From contig NZ_JASEFJ010000010.1 of the NCBI RefSeq assembly GCF_030019085.1, positions 1 through 64,000 of the forward strand: a stretch of 64,000 bases of DNA, read 5' to 3'. Source of the stretch: Methanoculleus sp. (lineage in GTDB: Archaea > Halobacteriota > Methanomicrobia > Methanomicrobiales > Methanoculleaceae). Shown piece after piece: positions 41,488 to 51,239 of the stretch; position 1 is the first letter of the stretch; each line of letters opens with the position of its first letter. Made by a program: the position numbers and the translations under genes. The notes under the pieces are model-generated. The model made no database searches. It worked only from the letters and a program-made list of their open reading frames with translations, and was not told where the DNA came from.

Positions 41488-44400
41488 ATGGATAGGAGCA
41501 TACCGATAGAAGAGATGGTAAAATCCGCCATAACCTCCGGCGATCCTGAGGAACTTGAAGAAGCCGTCCGTGAGATCTCAACGACCCGCACCAGGAAAGG
41601 AAAGCGACAGTTCTATGCGCAGGTAAACGCCGCTATCACGGGAGTGGCATTTGAGAGAGGAGAACCAGATATACTGAACCTGGTCACCGAACCGACAGAA
41701 GAAGAGGTTACCGAAGCATCCCGCCGCGCAATAACCCGGTATATCGATAGCGCAGACGAAGCCTGGATCTCTGCTATCTTTACCCTGGTTGGCAAACTCA
41801 ATCGAAAGGGCCAGCAATCAGAAATACTCGCCAGGATCTCAGGTGAACTGGTTCTTCGCGGAATAGACACGGGTAAGGAGCAGTACATCGAGAGAGCGCT
41901 AAATACTCTCGAGGCCATCAGCATCCGCAAATACCGCTCGGAGATTCTCTCTGAGATCATCCCCCACCTGATCCGTTACGGCGAGGAGCACCGCAACGTC
42001 GAGATCCTGCAGCACGTTCTCGCGATGCTCCCAGAGATCAGCACCCTCTCGGAGCGAGCGAAGCTCAGCGCCGGGCTGGCCCGGGCGATCGCCACGGTCG
42101 GTATGGTGTCGAAAGACCGGGGCCTCCTGATCCAGGGGCTATCGATCGCCGCCGGAATTGAACAGAAGATCCAGCGCACCGGCACTATCTCCGATATCGT
42201 GAACGGCGCCTGGCGTTCTCCCCTCAAAGCAGAGATCGCTGATATAGCGAATATTCTGGACTCAATTCGCGAGATCCGACAGGAACGAATGGCAGAGATC
42301 CTGGCGATCCTGACCGTAGGGCTCCTCGACCACCAGAAGGACAGGAAAGATACATACAGACGGCTCACGGAACTTGCCGATAAAAAACCGTGGGCAGGCC
42401 AGGTAATCGCCCATGAACTCCTGGCAAAGGCGGAAAGAAGCGGGGACTACTGGTTCCTTGAGAAGATGTTTGAGTTTGTCGCCCGCCATGGAGAGAGCAC
42501 CCCTCCACCCATCGAGGATATCGTCAACGCCGGGATCGCCATCGCCACCAGGAGCGGCAACCCGGCCGTTCTCTCCGATATCGTGCCGCTGGTCGATGAA
42601 TACAGCGACGGGGCGAAGGCCGCCAGGCTTTACCACCAGATCAGCGAGACTCTATACCGGGTTGACGACTTCCGGCAGGCGGTTCTCGTCCTGAAGAAGG
42701 CGGGTAACCCGCAAGGCAACTCTTTGTTATTCCAGACAGCCATCAAACTGGTCATAGAAGCTATCCGACGCGACGAGATAGAGTTCATACGCGAGATCCT
42801 CCTCGCCGGAGAGGAGACCCGGATCGCCGACACACTGATCCAGCAGGCACTGACCGACTTCTGCAGGAAGTGCAGTCTCGATGAGGTTGCCGGGCATATA
42901 CCGGCCATAAAGGAACTCGCAGCGTTGCACCAATCACAGGACACACTTCTCCTCGAGTGCAGCATCGTCCTGCTCGACCGCGGTTTCATCAAGGATAAAG
43001 GACCCGCCGCACTGCTGGACCTTCTGAGCCAGATCACGGATCATGGTCTGCGAGAGGAGGCGTTCTCAAAGATCGCAATCGATATGGCGCGGATCGGCGC
43101 CGACAGGAACGACCGTCATCTCCTCCAGGCCTCAATCGCTCTCGCCTGCAAGATCATAGAACAGAAGAGACTGGCCAGTACGCTTGCCGGTATCGCGAAC
43201 CAGGTGACCGCGCTTGCCGTCCAGGAAGCCTACCCTGACCTGCTCCGGGGTATGCGGATCCTCTTGACCTCTCTGCTTGCACAGGATCTGTGTATGATCG
43301 CGATGGAGAGCATTATTCAGGGACTGATCACATATGGGGTAGAGCACGGTTCACTCCAGGCGCTGGATGAATCGGCCCGCATCCTGGTTGAGACCCACGA
43401 TCCCTCTCTCCAGCACCTCTTCGCGACCCTCATCGAGGGCTACGTCCGGGTCGGTTGCATCCGGATCGTGGACAACCGCTCAAGTGCCAGACCCGCGTTA
43501 TTCGAGGGCGTCCTGGATCCTTTTGAGACTGCGCTCAGCCTCCTCAAGACCAGAACACCGGATGCGGCGTTCCAGATAAGGATAGGAGACTGCATCGATA
43601 TCATGCTCGAACAGATGCAGGAGTCCAGGGACGCCGTCCTGGTGATCCCAATGGCTCTATTCTCCCTGGAGATCGAGAACGAGTATGAACGGACCGCGAT
43701 GATCCAGAGGATCCTCACACCCTTCACAGAGCGGACACAGGAGTTCGACTCCGCCGACCCCTATGAGGCAACAGCATACCTCCTTGAGGGACTCAATGGG
43801 GCTACGGCTTCATTGCCGGTGCTCGACCTGATGCACCGTCTATTCGAGCACACATCCGATCTTTATGCACGCTACTCCGGGATCTACCGTGTTGCGAGCG
43901 CCTACCTTGTTCTCGACGAGAGAGAGCGGGCTGAGAGTACCATAAGGAGGCTACATGAGACCATCAACGAGACCCCCGACCCGGCGGTTCGTGCGATCAT
44001 GCTCTCCGACCTCGCAGGCCTCATGGCCGGTATCGACCCCAGAGAGGCCAGAGACTACCTTGATGAGGCAGAAGATATGGTCGGGTCCGTCGGAGAGGAG
44101 AGAGAAGATCTCGTCAGAAAGCATCTGATCCATGCCTTCAGGGAGATCTGTGCTGCAAACGGTGAGGAAAAAGATCTCCAATGGGCGATCGAGCAGGCCC
44201 AGAGAATAGGCAACCCGGTCGACTACGTGGACGCGCTTTCAGTGGTCTATGACATGGCTGACGAACCTGCGGCGAGAAAGGAGATCCTCTCTATAATCTC
44301 TCAGACTGTAGCAGGCATACCTTCCGTTTACGTCAGGCTCCCGTTGCTATTTCATGTAGCGCGGTTTGCTGAGACATCTGGCGATGAGGATGCGATCGAA

Positions 44401-45045
44401 CTGATCCTGGAGAGCATGGAGAGTGCCGCTGGTTCTATCCGGATTCCGTTCATTATTGCCATGACGCAACTGTGGGTGGCCGGTTTGCTCTACTCACTCT
44501 ACCGCGCAACCGGCAACTCCTCCGCCAGGGAACGCGCAACCGCTATCGCTTCCTCAATCGAGGATGAGCGAATCCGCTATATTCTCACGGTTCAGGTGGA
44601 TCAGATCGCTCCCGGGTCATGGGAGGGCACCGTCTATGGCAGGATCCTGGAGTTCCGCGAGCGGTTACGGCGTGGCAACTGCACCACAAAAGATCTGGTG
44701 GCACTCGACCGCGCAGTAGGCGCAACACACGACCGGCTGAAGAGGGTGATCTACTACACCGAGGTCTATGTGTTCGCCCGTGACGCCGGACAGCATGAGA
44801 TAGCGGAGAGGATGCTGGAATGTGCGCTAAAGGAGGCTGGCGGGATCAGACCTCTCTCACGACGAGCGATCGCGCTAGGAGATATGGCCTGCCGTCTCCA
44901 TTCAGCGCGCTACGAGGACCACGCAGGCGATCTCCTGGATCTGGCAGTGGGCGTGGTGGTGAACATCCGTGACCAGGCAACAAGAGAATCGATATATGAC
45001 GAACTGGATATGTCCATAAGGATCATTCAGGAGTACTGGCTGTGA
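41488..45045 (+). CDS. Giant helical-repeat protein, 1185 residues
   Basis: An all-helical soluble protein without a signal peptide or membrane segment. It consists of degenerate units of about 45 residues that recall HEAT/TPR solenoids: a pattern such as R-x-x-IL-x-x-I-x-x-x-L-x-x-x-G, then a variable loop, then L-x-x-x-L-x-x-L-x-x-I recurs (for example RSEILSEIIPHLIRYGEE and LARAIATVGMVSKDRGLLI). No catalytic motif is seen. It is translationally coupled to an acylphosphatase: the GTG of that gene lies in its last codons. A scaffold role is inferred. The family is not recognised. Confidence 0.8.
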   Translation: MDRSIPIEEMVKSAITSGDPEELEEAVREISTTRTRKGKRQFYAQVNAAITGVAFERGEPDILNLVTEPTEEEVTEASRRAITRYIDSADEAWISAIFTLVGKLNRKGQQSEILARISGELVLRGIDTGKEQYIERALNTLEAISIRKYRSEILSEIIPHLIRYGEEHRNVEILQHVLAMLPEISTLSERAKLSAGLARAIATVGMVSKDRGLLIQGLSIAAGIEQKIQRTGTISDIVNGAWRSPLKAEIADIANILDSIREIRQERMAEILAILTVGLLDHQKDRKDTYRRLTELADKKPWAGQVIAHELLAKAERSGDYWFLEKMFEFVARHGESTPPPIEDIVNAGIAIATRSGNPAVLSDIVPLVDEYSDGAKAARLYHQISETLYRVDDFRQAVLVLKKAGNPQGNSLLFQTAIKLVIEAIRRDEIEFIREILLAGEETRIADTLIQQALTDFCRKCSLDEVAGHIPAIKELAALHQSQDTLLLECSIVLLDRGFIKDKGPAALLDLLSQITDHGLREEAFSKIAIDMARIGADRNDRHLLQASIALACKIIEQKRLASTLAGIANQVTALAVQEAYPDLLRGMRILLTSLLAQDLCMIAMESIIQGLITYGVEHGSLQALDESARILVETHDPSLQHLFATLIEGYVRVGCIRIVDNRSSARPALFEGVLDPFETALSLLKTRTPDAAFQIRIGDCIDIMLEQMQESRDAVLVIPMALFSLEIENEYERTAMIQRILTPFTERTQEFDSADPYEATAYLLEGLNGATASLPVLDLMHRLFEHTSDLYARYSGIYRVASAYLVLDERERAESTIRRLHETINETPDPAVRAIMLSDLAGLMAGIDPREARDYLDEAEDMVGSVGEEREDLVRKHLIHAFREICAANGEEKDLQWAIEQAQRIGNPVDYVDALSVVYDMADEPAARKEILSIISQTVAGIPSVYVRLPLLFHVARFAETSGDEDAIELILESMESAAGSIRIPFIIAMTQLWVAGLLYSLYRATGNSSARERATAIASSIEDERIRYILTVQVDQIAPGSWEGTVYGRILEFRERLRRGNCTTKDLVALDRAVGATHDRLKRVIYYTEVYVFARDAGQHEIAERMLECALKEAGGIRPLSRRAIALGDMACRLHSARYEDHAGDLLDLAVGVVVNIRDQATRESIYDELDMSIRIIQEYWL

Positions 45046-45314
45046 AGACGATCGAGATAAGTGTTGCAGGACGGGTTCAGGGCGTTGGGTTTCGCGCATG
45101 CGTCAAAAGGATCGCTACAAATCTCGGTGTCGTGGGTGAGGTGATGAACCTGCCGGACGGCAGGGTTCGCGTTATCGCAACCGCCGATCCAGGTATCCTG
45201 GATAAGTTCGTCTCCATGCTCTACAGTTGCCCGCATGTTATAATCCGTGAGATCGTCCAGCGGGAGATCCCTCTCATCAACTTCTCAGAGTTCAGCATCC
45301 TGCGGAGCGGTTAA
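45042..45314 (+). CDS. acyP: Acylphosphatase
   Basis: A 90-residue small alpha/beta protein with the catalytic signature GRVQGVGFRACV (phosphate loop and Arg) and the Asn-containing motif VMNLPDGRVRV. Acylphosphatases hydrolyse carboxyl-phosphate mixed anhydrides. The start is a GTG overlapping the stop of the giant repeat protein by 4 bases, an unusual partner. The end overlaps the convergent cas1 by 4 bases. Confidence 0.92.
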   Translation: MKTIEISVAGRVQGVGFRACVKRIATNLGVVGEVMNLPDGRVRVIATADPGILDKFVSMLYSCPHVIIREIVQREIPLINFSEFSILRSG

Positions 45315-46249
45315 TACCAGTAGAGCACCTGAAATTCAGCGTTTGAGAGTAGAGCGTCGCGCAGGATGCGTACCTGGGCGTCAAGACGGTTCTGGTCGAT
45401 GGACTCGCGGAGCGCTGCGGTCAGCAGGTTCACAATAGCAGGATCGAGGTAACATCTCTTCTCCCCGCACTCGTAATCGTCAGTGGACACACCCTCCCTT
45501 GCGAACCGAAGTACGATACGGTCTACCATCGAGGCTTTCTGCGGTTCTATGAGGTCATACACAAGACCCCCGGGGCCTTCATGGAGCATACCGCGGTCGG
45601 GATTGAGATGTGCGCCGACCACCGAGACGCAGCAGTTTCCATACAGCATCGCGTAGCCGAGCGAGAACATGGTGTTGACAGGGTCGGTGTGCGGAGGTTT
45701 TGTTCTGCGCCGGAACCCGAGTTCTGGCGGGATTGTGCGGGCCAGGATCTCATAGTACATGTCGGCGGTCAGGCGTGAGAGTCTCCGAAGTTCTTCCATC
45801 GTGACCGAGACCTCGAGTTCCTCCCTGACCTGGTGAAGGAACTCGAGTTCCCCGGAATAAAAGATCGTCTCCCCACGGTGGTCAGAGAGTTCTCCAAGCA
45901 GAAGGAGCCTGGACTGGAGGGCTGCCCGGGCGAGTGGCTGGGCGAACCTGTGTGGCGCGGCCCGTTCCTGCGCAAGCCTTACCTCCTCGTCCTGGCGGTA
46001 GCCGTATGGGTAGAGACATCCGACGGGTGTGCCGTCGATATCGAAGAATGTGATGGCAGCGCCGGATTTGAGGAGATTTGTCACCGCGGAGGTATGGAGG
46101 GTATGGCCGCCGACTATGAGGAGGTGTTTCACTTTGTCGAGGGGGTAACGCCAGGTCTCGCTCCCACGTGATATAATGACCTCCTGTGCCGTTGCCTTTA
46201 TGTGCCCTCCATATCCGAAGACAGGGAGCCAGGTTCCCGTTGCTGCCAT
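45311..46249 (-). CDS. cas1: Stand-alone Cas1 homologue
   Basis: A 312-residue Cas1-fold protein: an N-terminal beta domain (about 1-95; LLIVGGHTLHTSAVTNLL) and a helical catalytic domain with RRTKPPHTDPVNTMFSLGYA, RGMLHEGPGG and VYDLIEPQKASMVDRIVL. His223, Asp232 and Glu235 align with the metal-binding residues of Cas1. The position of the first catalytic Glu (normally in an L-E-G motif about 65 residues before the His) reads LSRLTADMYY, so Ser158 seems to replace it. No other cas gene, CRISPR array or casposon polymerase lies in the window. Its role is unknown. Confidence 0.88.
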   Translation of the reverse strand: MAATGTWLPVFGYGGHIKATAQEVIISRGSETWRYPLDKVKHLLIVGGHTLHTSAVTNLLKSGAAITFFDIDGTPVGCLYPYGYRQDEEVRLAQERAAPHRFAQPLARAALQSRLLLLGELSDHRGETIFYSGELEFLHQVREELEVSVTMEELRRLSRLTADMYYEILARTIPPELGFRRRTKPPHTDPVNTMFSLGYAMLYGNCCVSVVGAHLNPDRGMLHEGPGGLVYDLIEPQKASMVDRIVLRFAREGVSTDDYECGEKRCYLDPAIVNLLTAALRESIDQNRLDAQVRILRDALLSNAEFQVLYWY

Positions 46250-46472
46250 CCAGTCACTCCGGAAATGAGTATTGGAGTGTTTTTGATGATTAATGCATCG
46301 ATTGGGCGGATATGGTGAGGTCTTTACGATGCTGGAGGGGACCCTGGTATAATCTGGTTAACTTATGCGGGTTAATTAACTGTAAAATATTTACATGGCC
46401 CGGTTCCAGTTTAAATCGTTACTTTTCTGGAATGGGTCCAGGAAAGGGGATGACTCAAAAAGGGTTGATTCC

Positions 46473-49400
46473 ATGAATGAAAAGGCGAAAAAGATTCAGT
46501 ACGCTCTTTTCGTACTGCTGTTATGCTCGCTGCTGGTACTGCCGGCAGTCGGGGAGACTCTCCCGGGTGTGAGCGCGAGCCCCGGAGATGGTATCGCGGA
46601 TGCCACTCTGATTTCTGAAGTGGCGCCAGACGACGACCTGACGGTAACTACCGACGGGGAACCTGGGGTAACACCTGAGGAAGAACCGCTGGTGACACCG
46701 GATGAAGAATCCGCCGGTATCCTCTCTGACGAGACCGTTCTCTTCAAAGGAACAGTTGCGCTGGATGAGGGCACTTTCGAGTGCACAGCATACAACTCCG
46801 GAGAGACCTACACCGTCAGCAACCGGACACCTCTTGGCGCCCTCCAGAAGGTCTCGGAACTGAAGGGCTTCACCTACAACGTCACCGACAAGCGATGGGC
46901 ATATGATGAAGTCCTCCTGCTCGATGACATCGATGGATACCTTTACATCAAAAGCAAGGCCAAGTGGGCGTGTTACGTCAACGGCGACCTGAAGGATGGA
47001 TATGGCAACCACGATGGCGGCATCAACGTCGTGGCACTTGCCGAAGGCGATCAGGTCGTCTTCTGCTACGGCGGTGACCCGACGCCGGAGGATGCAACAG
47101 CGCTGATCACGATCACTGTGGGTCTCGAGGACTCGGATGAGACACCGGTGGAACCAGCCACATGGAGCGTCGCTCTTATCGGTGCACGGACGGAGGAGGT
47201 CGACCAGGACTACTTTGAGGACGGTGTGGCCTGCGGACATGCCGCCACATACACCGACGGTAACGGTGATGTGTGGAGCGGAATGCCTCTCTGGTACCTC
47301 ATTGGCCTAGTCGACGACGATGTAAGGCACGGTTCCGGCGCCTTCAACGACGACCTCGCTGCGCAGGGTTACTCGATCAAGGTCACCTCAATCGACAATT
47401 ACGATATCAACTTTGATAGCGCAAGCGTCGCGAGGAACAACGGGATAATCGTCGCAAACACCTTAAACGGCGAGCCACTCCCTGCAACCATCGGCGATAA
47501 GAACAAACCCTGCTGGCCGCTCCGGATCGTCGGTCCGAGCGTCGGTTCAGGGCAGTTGATCGGTGGCATCACCACGATCGAACTCATAGGCCTCCCTGAA
47601 CCTTCCGAAGGCTGGGAGATCACGCTTGTGGGCGCTTTCAACCGGACGCTCACCCAGGCAGAGTTCGAGGAGGGTGTTGCATGTCACGGCAAGAGTTACA
47701 CCGATGACAAAGATCAGGTCTGGACCGGTATCCCGCTCTGGTACCTGGTAGCCGTTGTCGACGACGTGGCGACCGGGAATCACTGGGCGTTGAACGATAC
47801 ACGAGCGGCCGCGGGCTACACCGTGCGTGTGAGTGCGATTGATGGTTTCAACGCCACCTTCAGCAGCGCCGATATCGCCCGTAACGATTCGTTCATCGTT
47901 GCAAATAAGATGAACGCAGCCCCGCTCACCGAGGATAACGGTGCACCCCTGAAACTTGTCGGGAAGGGCGTGACCTCAGGGAAACAGCGGGTCGGCAATA
48001 TCGCCACGATCTCCCTTGAGGGGCTCCCGGATGAGATCACGGAGTCGGAGTGGACGCTCAGTCTTGAGGGACCAAAGATCACCGATCTCCTGACAAAGGA
48101 AGAGTTCGAGGAGTGCGGCTACCACGCCGTGACGTATAACGATGGTGTCAGCACATGGAGCGGCGTCCCGTTGAGGGTCCTCTGTGGCTGGGTCGACGAC
48201 GATGTCATGCACGGTTCTGGAGCCTTCAACGTCCCCCTTGCAGAGACCGGCTACACCGTGATCGTCTCCTCCGGCGGGGATAACCCCTACAGCAAGGAGT
48301 TCTCAAGCCAGGATATTCTGGCAAAACCGAACAACTACATCGTTGCAAACAAGGTCAACGGCACCCCGATCACCGGGAACGCCTATCCGCTCCAGCTGGT
48401 CGGCGCGGGGGTTACAGGGAGCCTGAGCGTGAAGAACGTCCAGCGGATCCAGCTCGTCGACTTCCAGGAGCCCGAGGAGCCGCCATCCATACATATCGTC
48501 CGCTACGCCTCCGACGAAGTGACCGTTCTGAACGAGACGACAAAGACCATCCAGTGGATGGAGGAGAACCTGGAGGTATACGGCGCACCCAACGGTGTTA
48601 GACTCGGGTTCCAGGGCCCCACCTTCGATCCAGACGACCTCTGGAACCCGGATGAGAACATCAACGTGGACCCGGCCAAAGTCGATGACGTAGTGAAAGG
48701 AACGGCGATCCGCGACCTCTGTGACCTGGTTGGTGGTATCCCAGTTGGTGGTGAGATCGAACTTATCGCCTCTGATGGTTACAGTGTCAAACTCAACTAC
48801 ACCAACATCTACGAACCGCTCGAACGCCAGGGTGAGGCCATCGTCGCGTGGTGGGCAGAGGGACGGGGGTATGTCCCCGACTACCGTGACGGCCCGCGCC
48901 TCTTCTTCAACACGCCCGACGGGATCTTTGGAAACGATGACATGCGGACATGCCTGGCTGAAGAATACTGGCACTACTACTGGGCTGACGGTATCCAGTA
49001 CCCATCGGCTGCCGGTCTTTCCAACAAGAACATCGCAACCATTGCGATCAAACCCGGCGCACGAGAGGACTGGACGCTTCTCCTGAGAGGTGCAATCACC
49101 GATAACATCAGTCGCTCCTACTTCGAGTCGGGCAAGGCCTGCGCGTTGGGCGGGCACGGTGCCACCTGGACGGATGATGAGGGACATGTCTGGTCAGGGA
49201 TGCCGCTCTGGCTCCTATGCGGCTGGGTTGACGATGCAAACAAGCACGATTACGGCACGGATCCATTCCGTGACGATCTCGCGGCGGCGGGTTACAACGT
49301 GACCGTCATCGACTACGGCAAGGACGGCATAAAGGGCACTGATGACGACTTCTCCGCCACATTCAACAGTTCGTTTGTGGCGCGGAACAACAACATCATC

Positions 49401-50078
49401 GTCGCCGACGAGATCGACGGCGCTCCACTACCGAAGGACGGCAAGACCTGGCCGCTCAAACTCGTCGGCTCCGCCTTGACCTCCAACAAGCAGAGGGTAG
49501 GGAGCATCGATGAGATCGAGCTTACCGGCGTGCCGATCGTCGAGGAACCCTCTGAAGCCGATGCTACGATCAGCCTTGAAGAGGGCTGGAACTTCGTCTC
49601 CACGCCGAAACGTCTCATGGATGGTGCAAACACGTTCGCGATCTTCTACGACAACGTTGGTACCGCCGGCCACTCGATCCTGCTCTATGACGGGATCACG
49701 CAGGAGTGGAAAGCGGCGGCCTCGGCCGATGCCTTCAAGCCGCTTGACGGCGTCTGGGTCTATGCAAACGAGGCCTGCACCGTCCAGCTGACATTCGCTC
49801 AGGGTGGTCCGCAGGTCCCGCCCACAAAGGACCTTGGCATGGGCTGGAACGCGATCGGGTTCACGGACACCGTTCCCGAGTCCGCTGCAACCACCCTGCT
49901 CTCTCTGGGTGATCACTGGACCACCCTGATCGGGTTTGATGCGGAGAACCAGGAGTATGAGGTCTCTATCATCCGGGGTGCAAGCGGCCGACATGGAGAT
50001 GAACGCACGATGCAGCCGATGCAGGGTTACTGGGTCTACATGACCGATGCCGACACGCTCGCTGCCATCGGGGCCTGA
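46473..50078 (+). CDS. Giant exported protein with SUOX-fold-like repeats
   Basis: A 1201-residue exported protein (signal IQYALFVLLLCSLLVLPAVG). After an acidic stretch comes a DUF4430-like domain (about 46740-47110). Four repeated modules of about 140 residues follow, starting near 47160, 47610, 48045 and 49068. Each has a Cys/His segment (ACGHAATYTD, ACHGKSYTD, CGYHAVTYND, GGHGATWTD), W-x-G-x-P-L, VDDD-type acidic loops, and IVAN-x-x-NG-x-P. This resembles the Oxidored_molyb/sulfite-oxidase fold. A different module (about 48481-49060) is shared with two later proteins. The C-terminus is a beta domain with EEGWNFVSTP and GMGWNAIGF. ATG 46473 fits the signal peptide; the frame opens at 46395. 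Confidence 0.82.
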   Translation: MNEKAKKIQYALFVLLLCSLLVLPAVGETLPGVSASPGDGIADATLISEVAPDDDLTVTTDGEPGVTPEEEPLVTPDEESAGILSDETVLFKGTVALDEGTFECTAYNSGETYTVSNRTPLGALQKVSELKGFTYNVTDKRWAYDEVLLLDDIDGYLYIKSKAKWACYVNGDLKDGYGNHDGGINVVALAEGDQVVFCYGGDPTPEDATALITITVGLEDSDETPVEPATWSVALIGARTEEVDQDYFEDGVACGHAATYTDGNGDVWSGMPLWYLIGLVDDDVRHGSGAFNDDLAAQGYSIKVTSIDNYDINFDSASVARNNGIIVANTLNGEPLPATIGDKNKPCWPLRIVGPSVGSGQLIGGITTIELIGLPEPSEGWEITLVGAFNRTLTQAEFEEGVACHGKSYTDDKDQVWTGIPLWYLVAVVDDVATGNHWALNDTRAAAGYTVRVSAIDGFNATFSSADIARNDSFIVANKMNAAPLTEDNGAPLKLVGKGVTSGKQRVGNIATISLEGLPDEITESEWTLSLEGPKITDLLTKEEFEECGYHAVTYNDGVSTWSGVPLRVLCGWVDDDVMHGSGAFNVPLAETGYTVIVSSGGDNPYSKEFSSQDILAKPNNYIVANKVNGTPITGNAYPLQLVGAGVTGSLSVKNVQRIQLVDFQEPEEPPSIHIVRYASDEVTVLNETTKTIQWMEENLEVYGAPNGVRLGFQGPTFDPDDLWNPDENINVDPAKVDDVVKGTAIRDLCDLVGGIPVGGEIELIASDGYSVKLNYTNIYEPLERQGEAIVAWWAEGRGYVPDYRDGPRLFFNTPDGIFGNDDMRTCLAEEYWHYYWADGIQYPSAAGLSNKNIATIAIKPGAREDWTLLLRGAITDNISRSYFESGKACALGGHGATWTDDEGHVWSGMPLWLLCGWVDDANKHDYGTDPFRDDLAAAGYNVTVIDYGKDGIKGTDDDFSATFNSSFVARNNNIIVADEIDGAPLPKDGKTWPLKLVGSALTSNKQRVGSIDEIELTGVPIVEEPSEADATISLEEGWNFVSTPKRLMDGANTFAIFYDNVGTAGHSILLYDGITQEWKAAASADAFKPLDGVWVYANEACTVQLTFAQGGPQVPPTKDLGMGWNAIGFTDTVPESAATTLLSLGDHWTTLIGFDAENQEYEVSIIRGASGRHGDERTMQPMQGYWVYMTDADTLAAIGA

Positions 50079-50080
50079 GG

Positions 50081-51193
50081 ATGAAGGGTATGTGGTTGAA
50101 GCAACACGGTATCGTGCTCCTGCTCCTCCTCGGCCTTGTCGCCGGGGCAGCGGCAGCAACGGAGGGGTCTCCCCCCGTTCTGCCGCACGAGTTCTACGGG
50201 AACGTGATGGTAGGCGGATCCGCGGCACCGGTAGGGACCGAGATCACCGCCACGATCGATGGTGTGGAGTGCGGTTCTGTCGTGATTGTGGAACCGGGAC
50301 GCTACGGTGGTCCCGACCCGAGCATCGGGAACCGACTGATCGTGACGGCAACCGCGGACCAGGAAGGAGCGCCGATAACCTTCCTGGTCAACGGCAGGGT
50401 TGCCGGCGAGACCGCAAACTTCACCTCCGGTGCGGTAACGGCCCTTGATCTGAGCGTTGCCGCGGAGGCCACACCCACCACGCCACCGGCAGGCGGTGGC
50501 GGTGGCGGGAGCACCGGCGGCGGAGGAGGCGGGGGTGGGAGCAGCACCTCCGGTTCTTCTGGTTCAGAGGTCGTCTACGAACCCGGGGCCCCCATCGCCC
50601 CCCTGGCCTTCACAGAAGAGGCCACCCTGACCGCATCGAGCGACGGCGTGGTGCTAGAACCGGTGTTGGTCAGGACGGAGGACGGGGTTGCCGCATTGAC
50701 GATACCTGAAGGCACAACCGCCCTTGACGCGGCCGGCAACCCTCTCACCGCGGTCATCTGCACAAAGGCTGACCCGGCCGAAGTCCCGCCGGCACCACCT
50801 GGAGCGAGTATCGCAATCGCCCTCTCATGCGGCCCTGACGGTGCAACCTTCGACCCGCCGATCAGCCTCACCTATACCCTCTCTGAGGACGAGTGGGCGC
50901 GGATCGACGAAGGTCTCAGGCCAGTGGTCATGTGGTACAACCCCGAGAGCGGCGAATGGCAGGAGATAGCGGCTACGGTCGATCCTGCGACCCGAACCAT
51001 CACGGCCAAGGTCTCGCATTTCAGCATATTCGCGCTTGCGTGGACATCCCCGGAGGCTACACCGGCACCTGAAACGGAGGCTACACCTGTATCTGAAGAA
51101 GAACCGGCTGCGTTTCCGATCGGGGTGATCGTTACCATCGTTATCATCCTGGTCATCGTGGTTGCAGCATACGTCCTGATGAGGAGGAGATAG
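50081..51193 (+). CDS. Mucin-like membrane-anchored surface protein
   Basis: A 370-residue exported protein: signal peptide (IVLLLLLGLVAGAAAA), a beta domain with HEFYGNVMVGGSAAPVGTEI, a Gly/Ser linker around residues 130-165, a second beta-rich region (about 175-330; ISLTYTLSEDEWARI) and a C-terminal anchor helix ending MRRR after a Thr/Pro/Glu stretch. It starts two bases after the giant exported protein, so both are probably co-translated. No enzyme motif is visible. Confidence 0.78.
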   Translation: MKGMWLKQHGIVLLLLLGLVAGAAAATEGSPPVLPHEFYGNVMVGGSAAPVGTEITATIDGVECGSVVIVEPGRYGGPDPSIGNRLIVTATADQEGAPITFLVNGRVAGETANFTSGAVTALDLSVAAEATPTTPPAGGGGGGSTGGGGGGGGSSTSGSSGSEVVYEPGAPIAPLAFTEEATLTASSDGVVLEPVLVRTEDGVAALTIPEGTTALDAAGNPLTAVICTKADPAEVPPAPPGASIAIALSCGPDGATFDPPISLTYTLSEDEWARIDEGLRPVVMWYNPESGEWQEIAATVDPATRTITAKVSHFSIFALAWTSPEATPAPETEATPVSEEEPAAFPIGVIVTIVIILVIVVAAYVLMRRR

Positions 51194-51239
51194 CCAGAAG
51201 GTTATCTGTATGATAGTTTGAGTTTAAGGACGGAGAATT

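Noticed and set aside
45300-46400. CRISPR array next to cas1
   Set aside because: No regularly spaced direct repeats are visible on either side; both neighbours are coding regions without repeat-spacer structure.
48303-49187. 294-codon minus-strand frame inside the giant exported protein
   Set aside because: A shadow frame in GC-rich coding DNA; the plus-strand frame has signal peptide, repeats and conserved modules.
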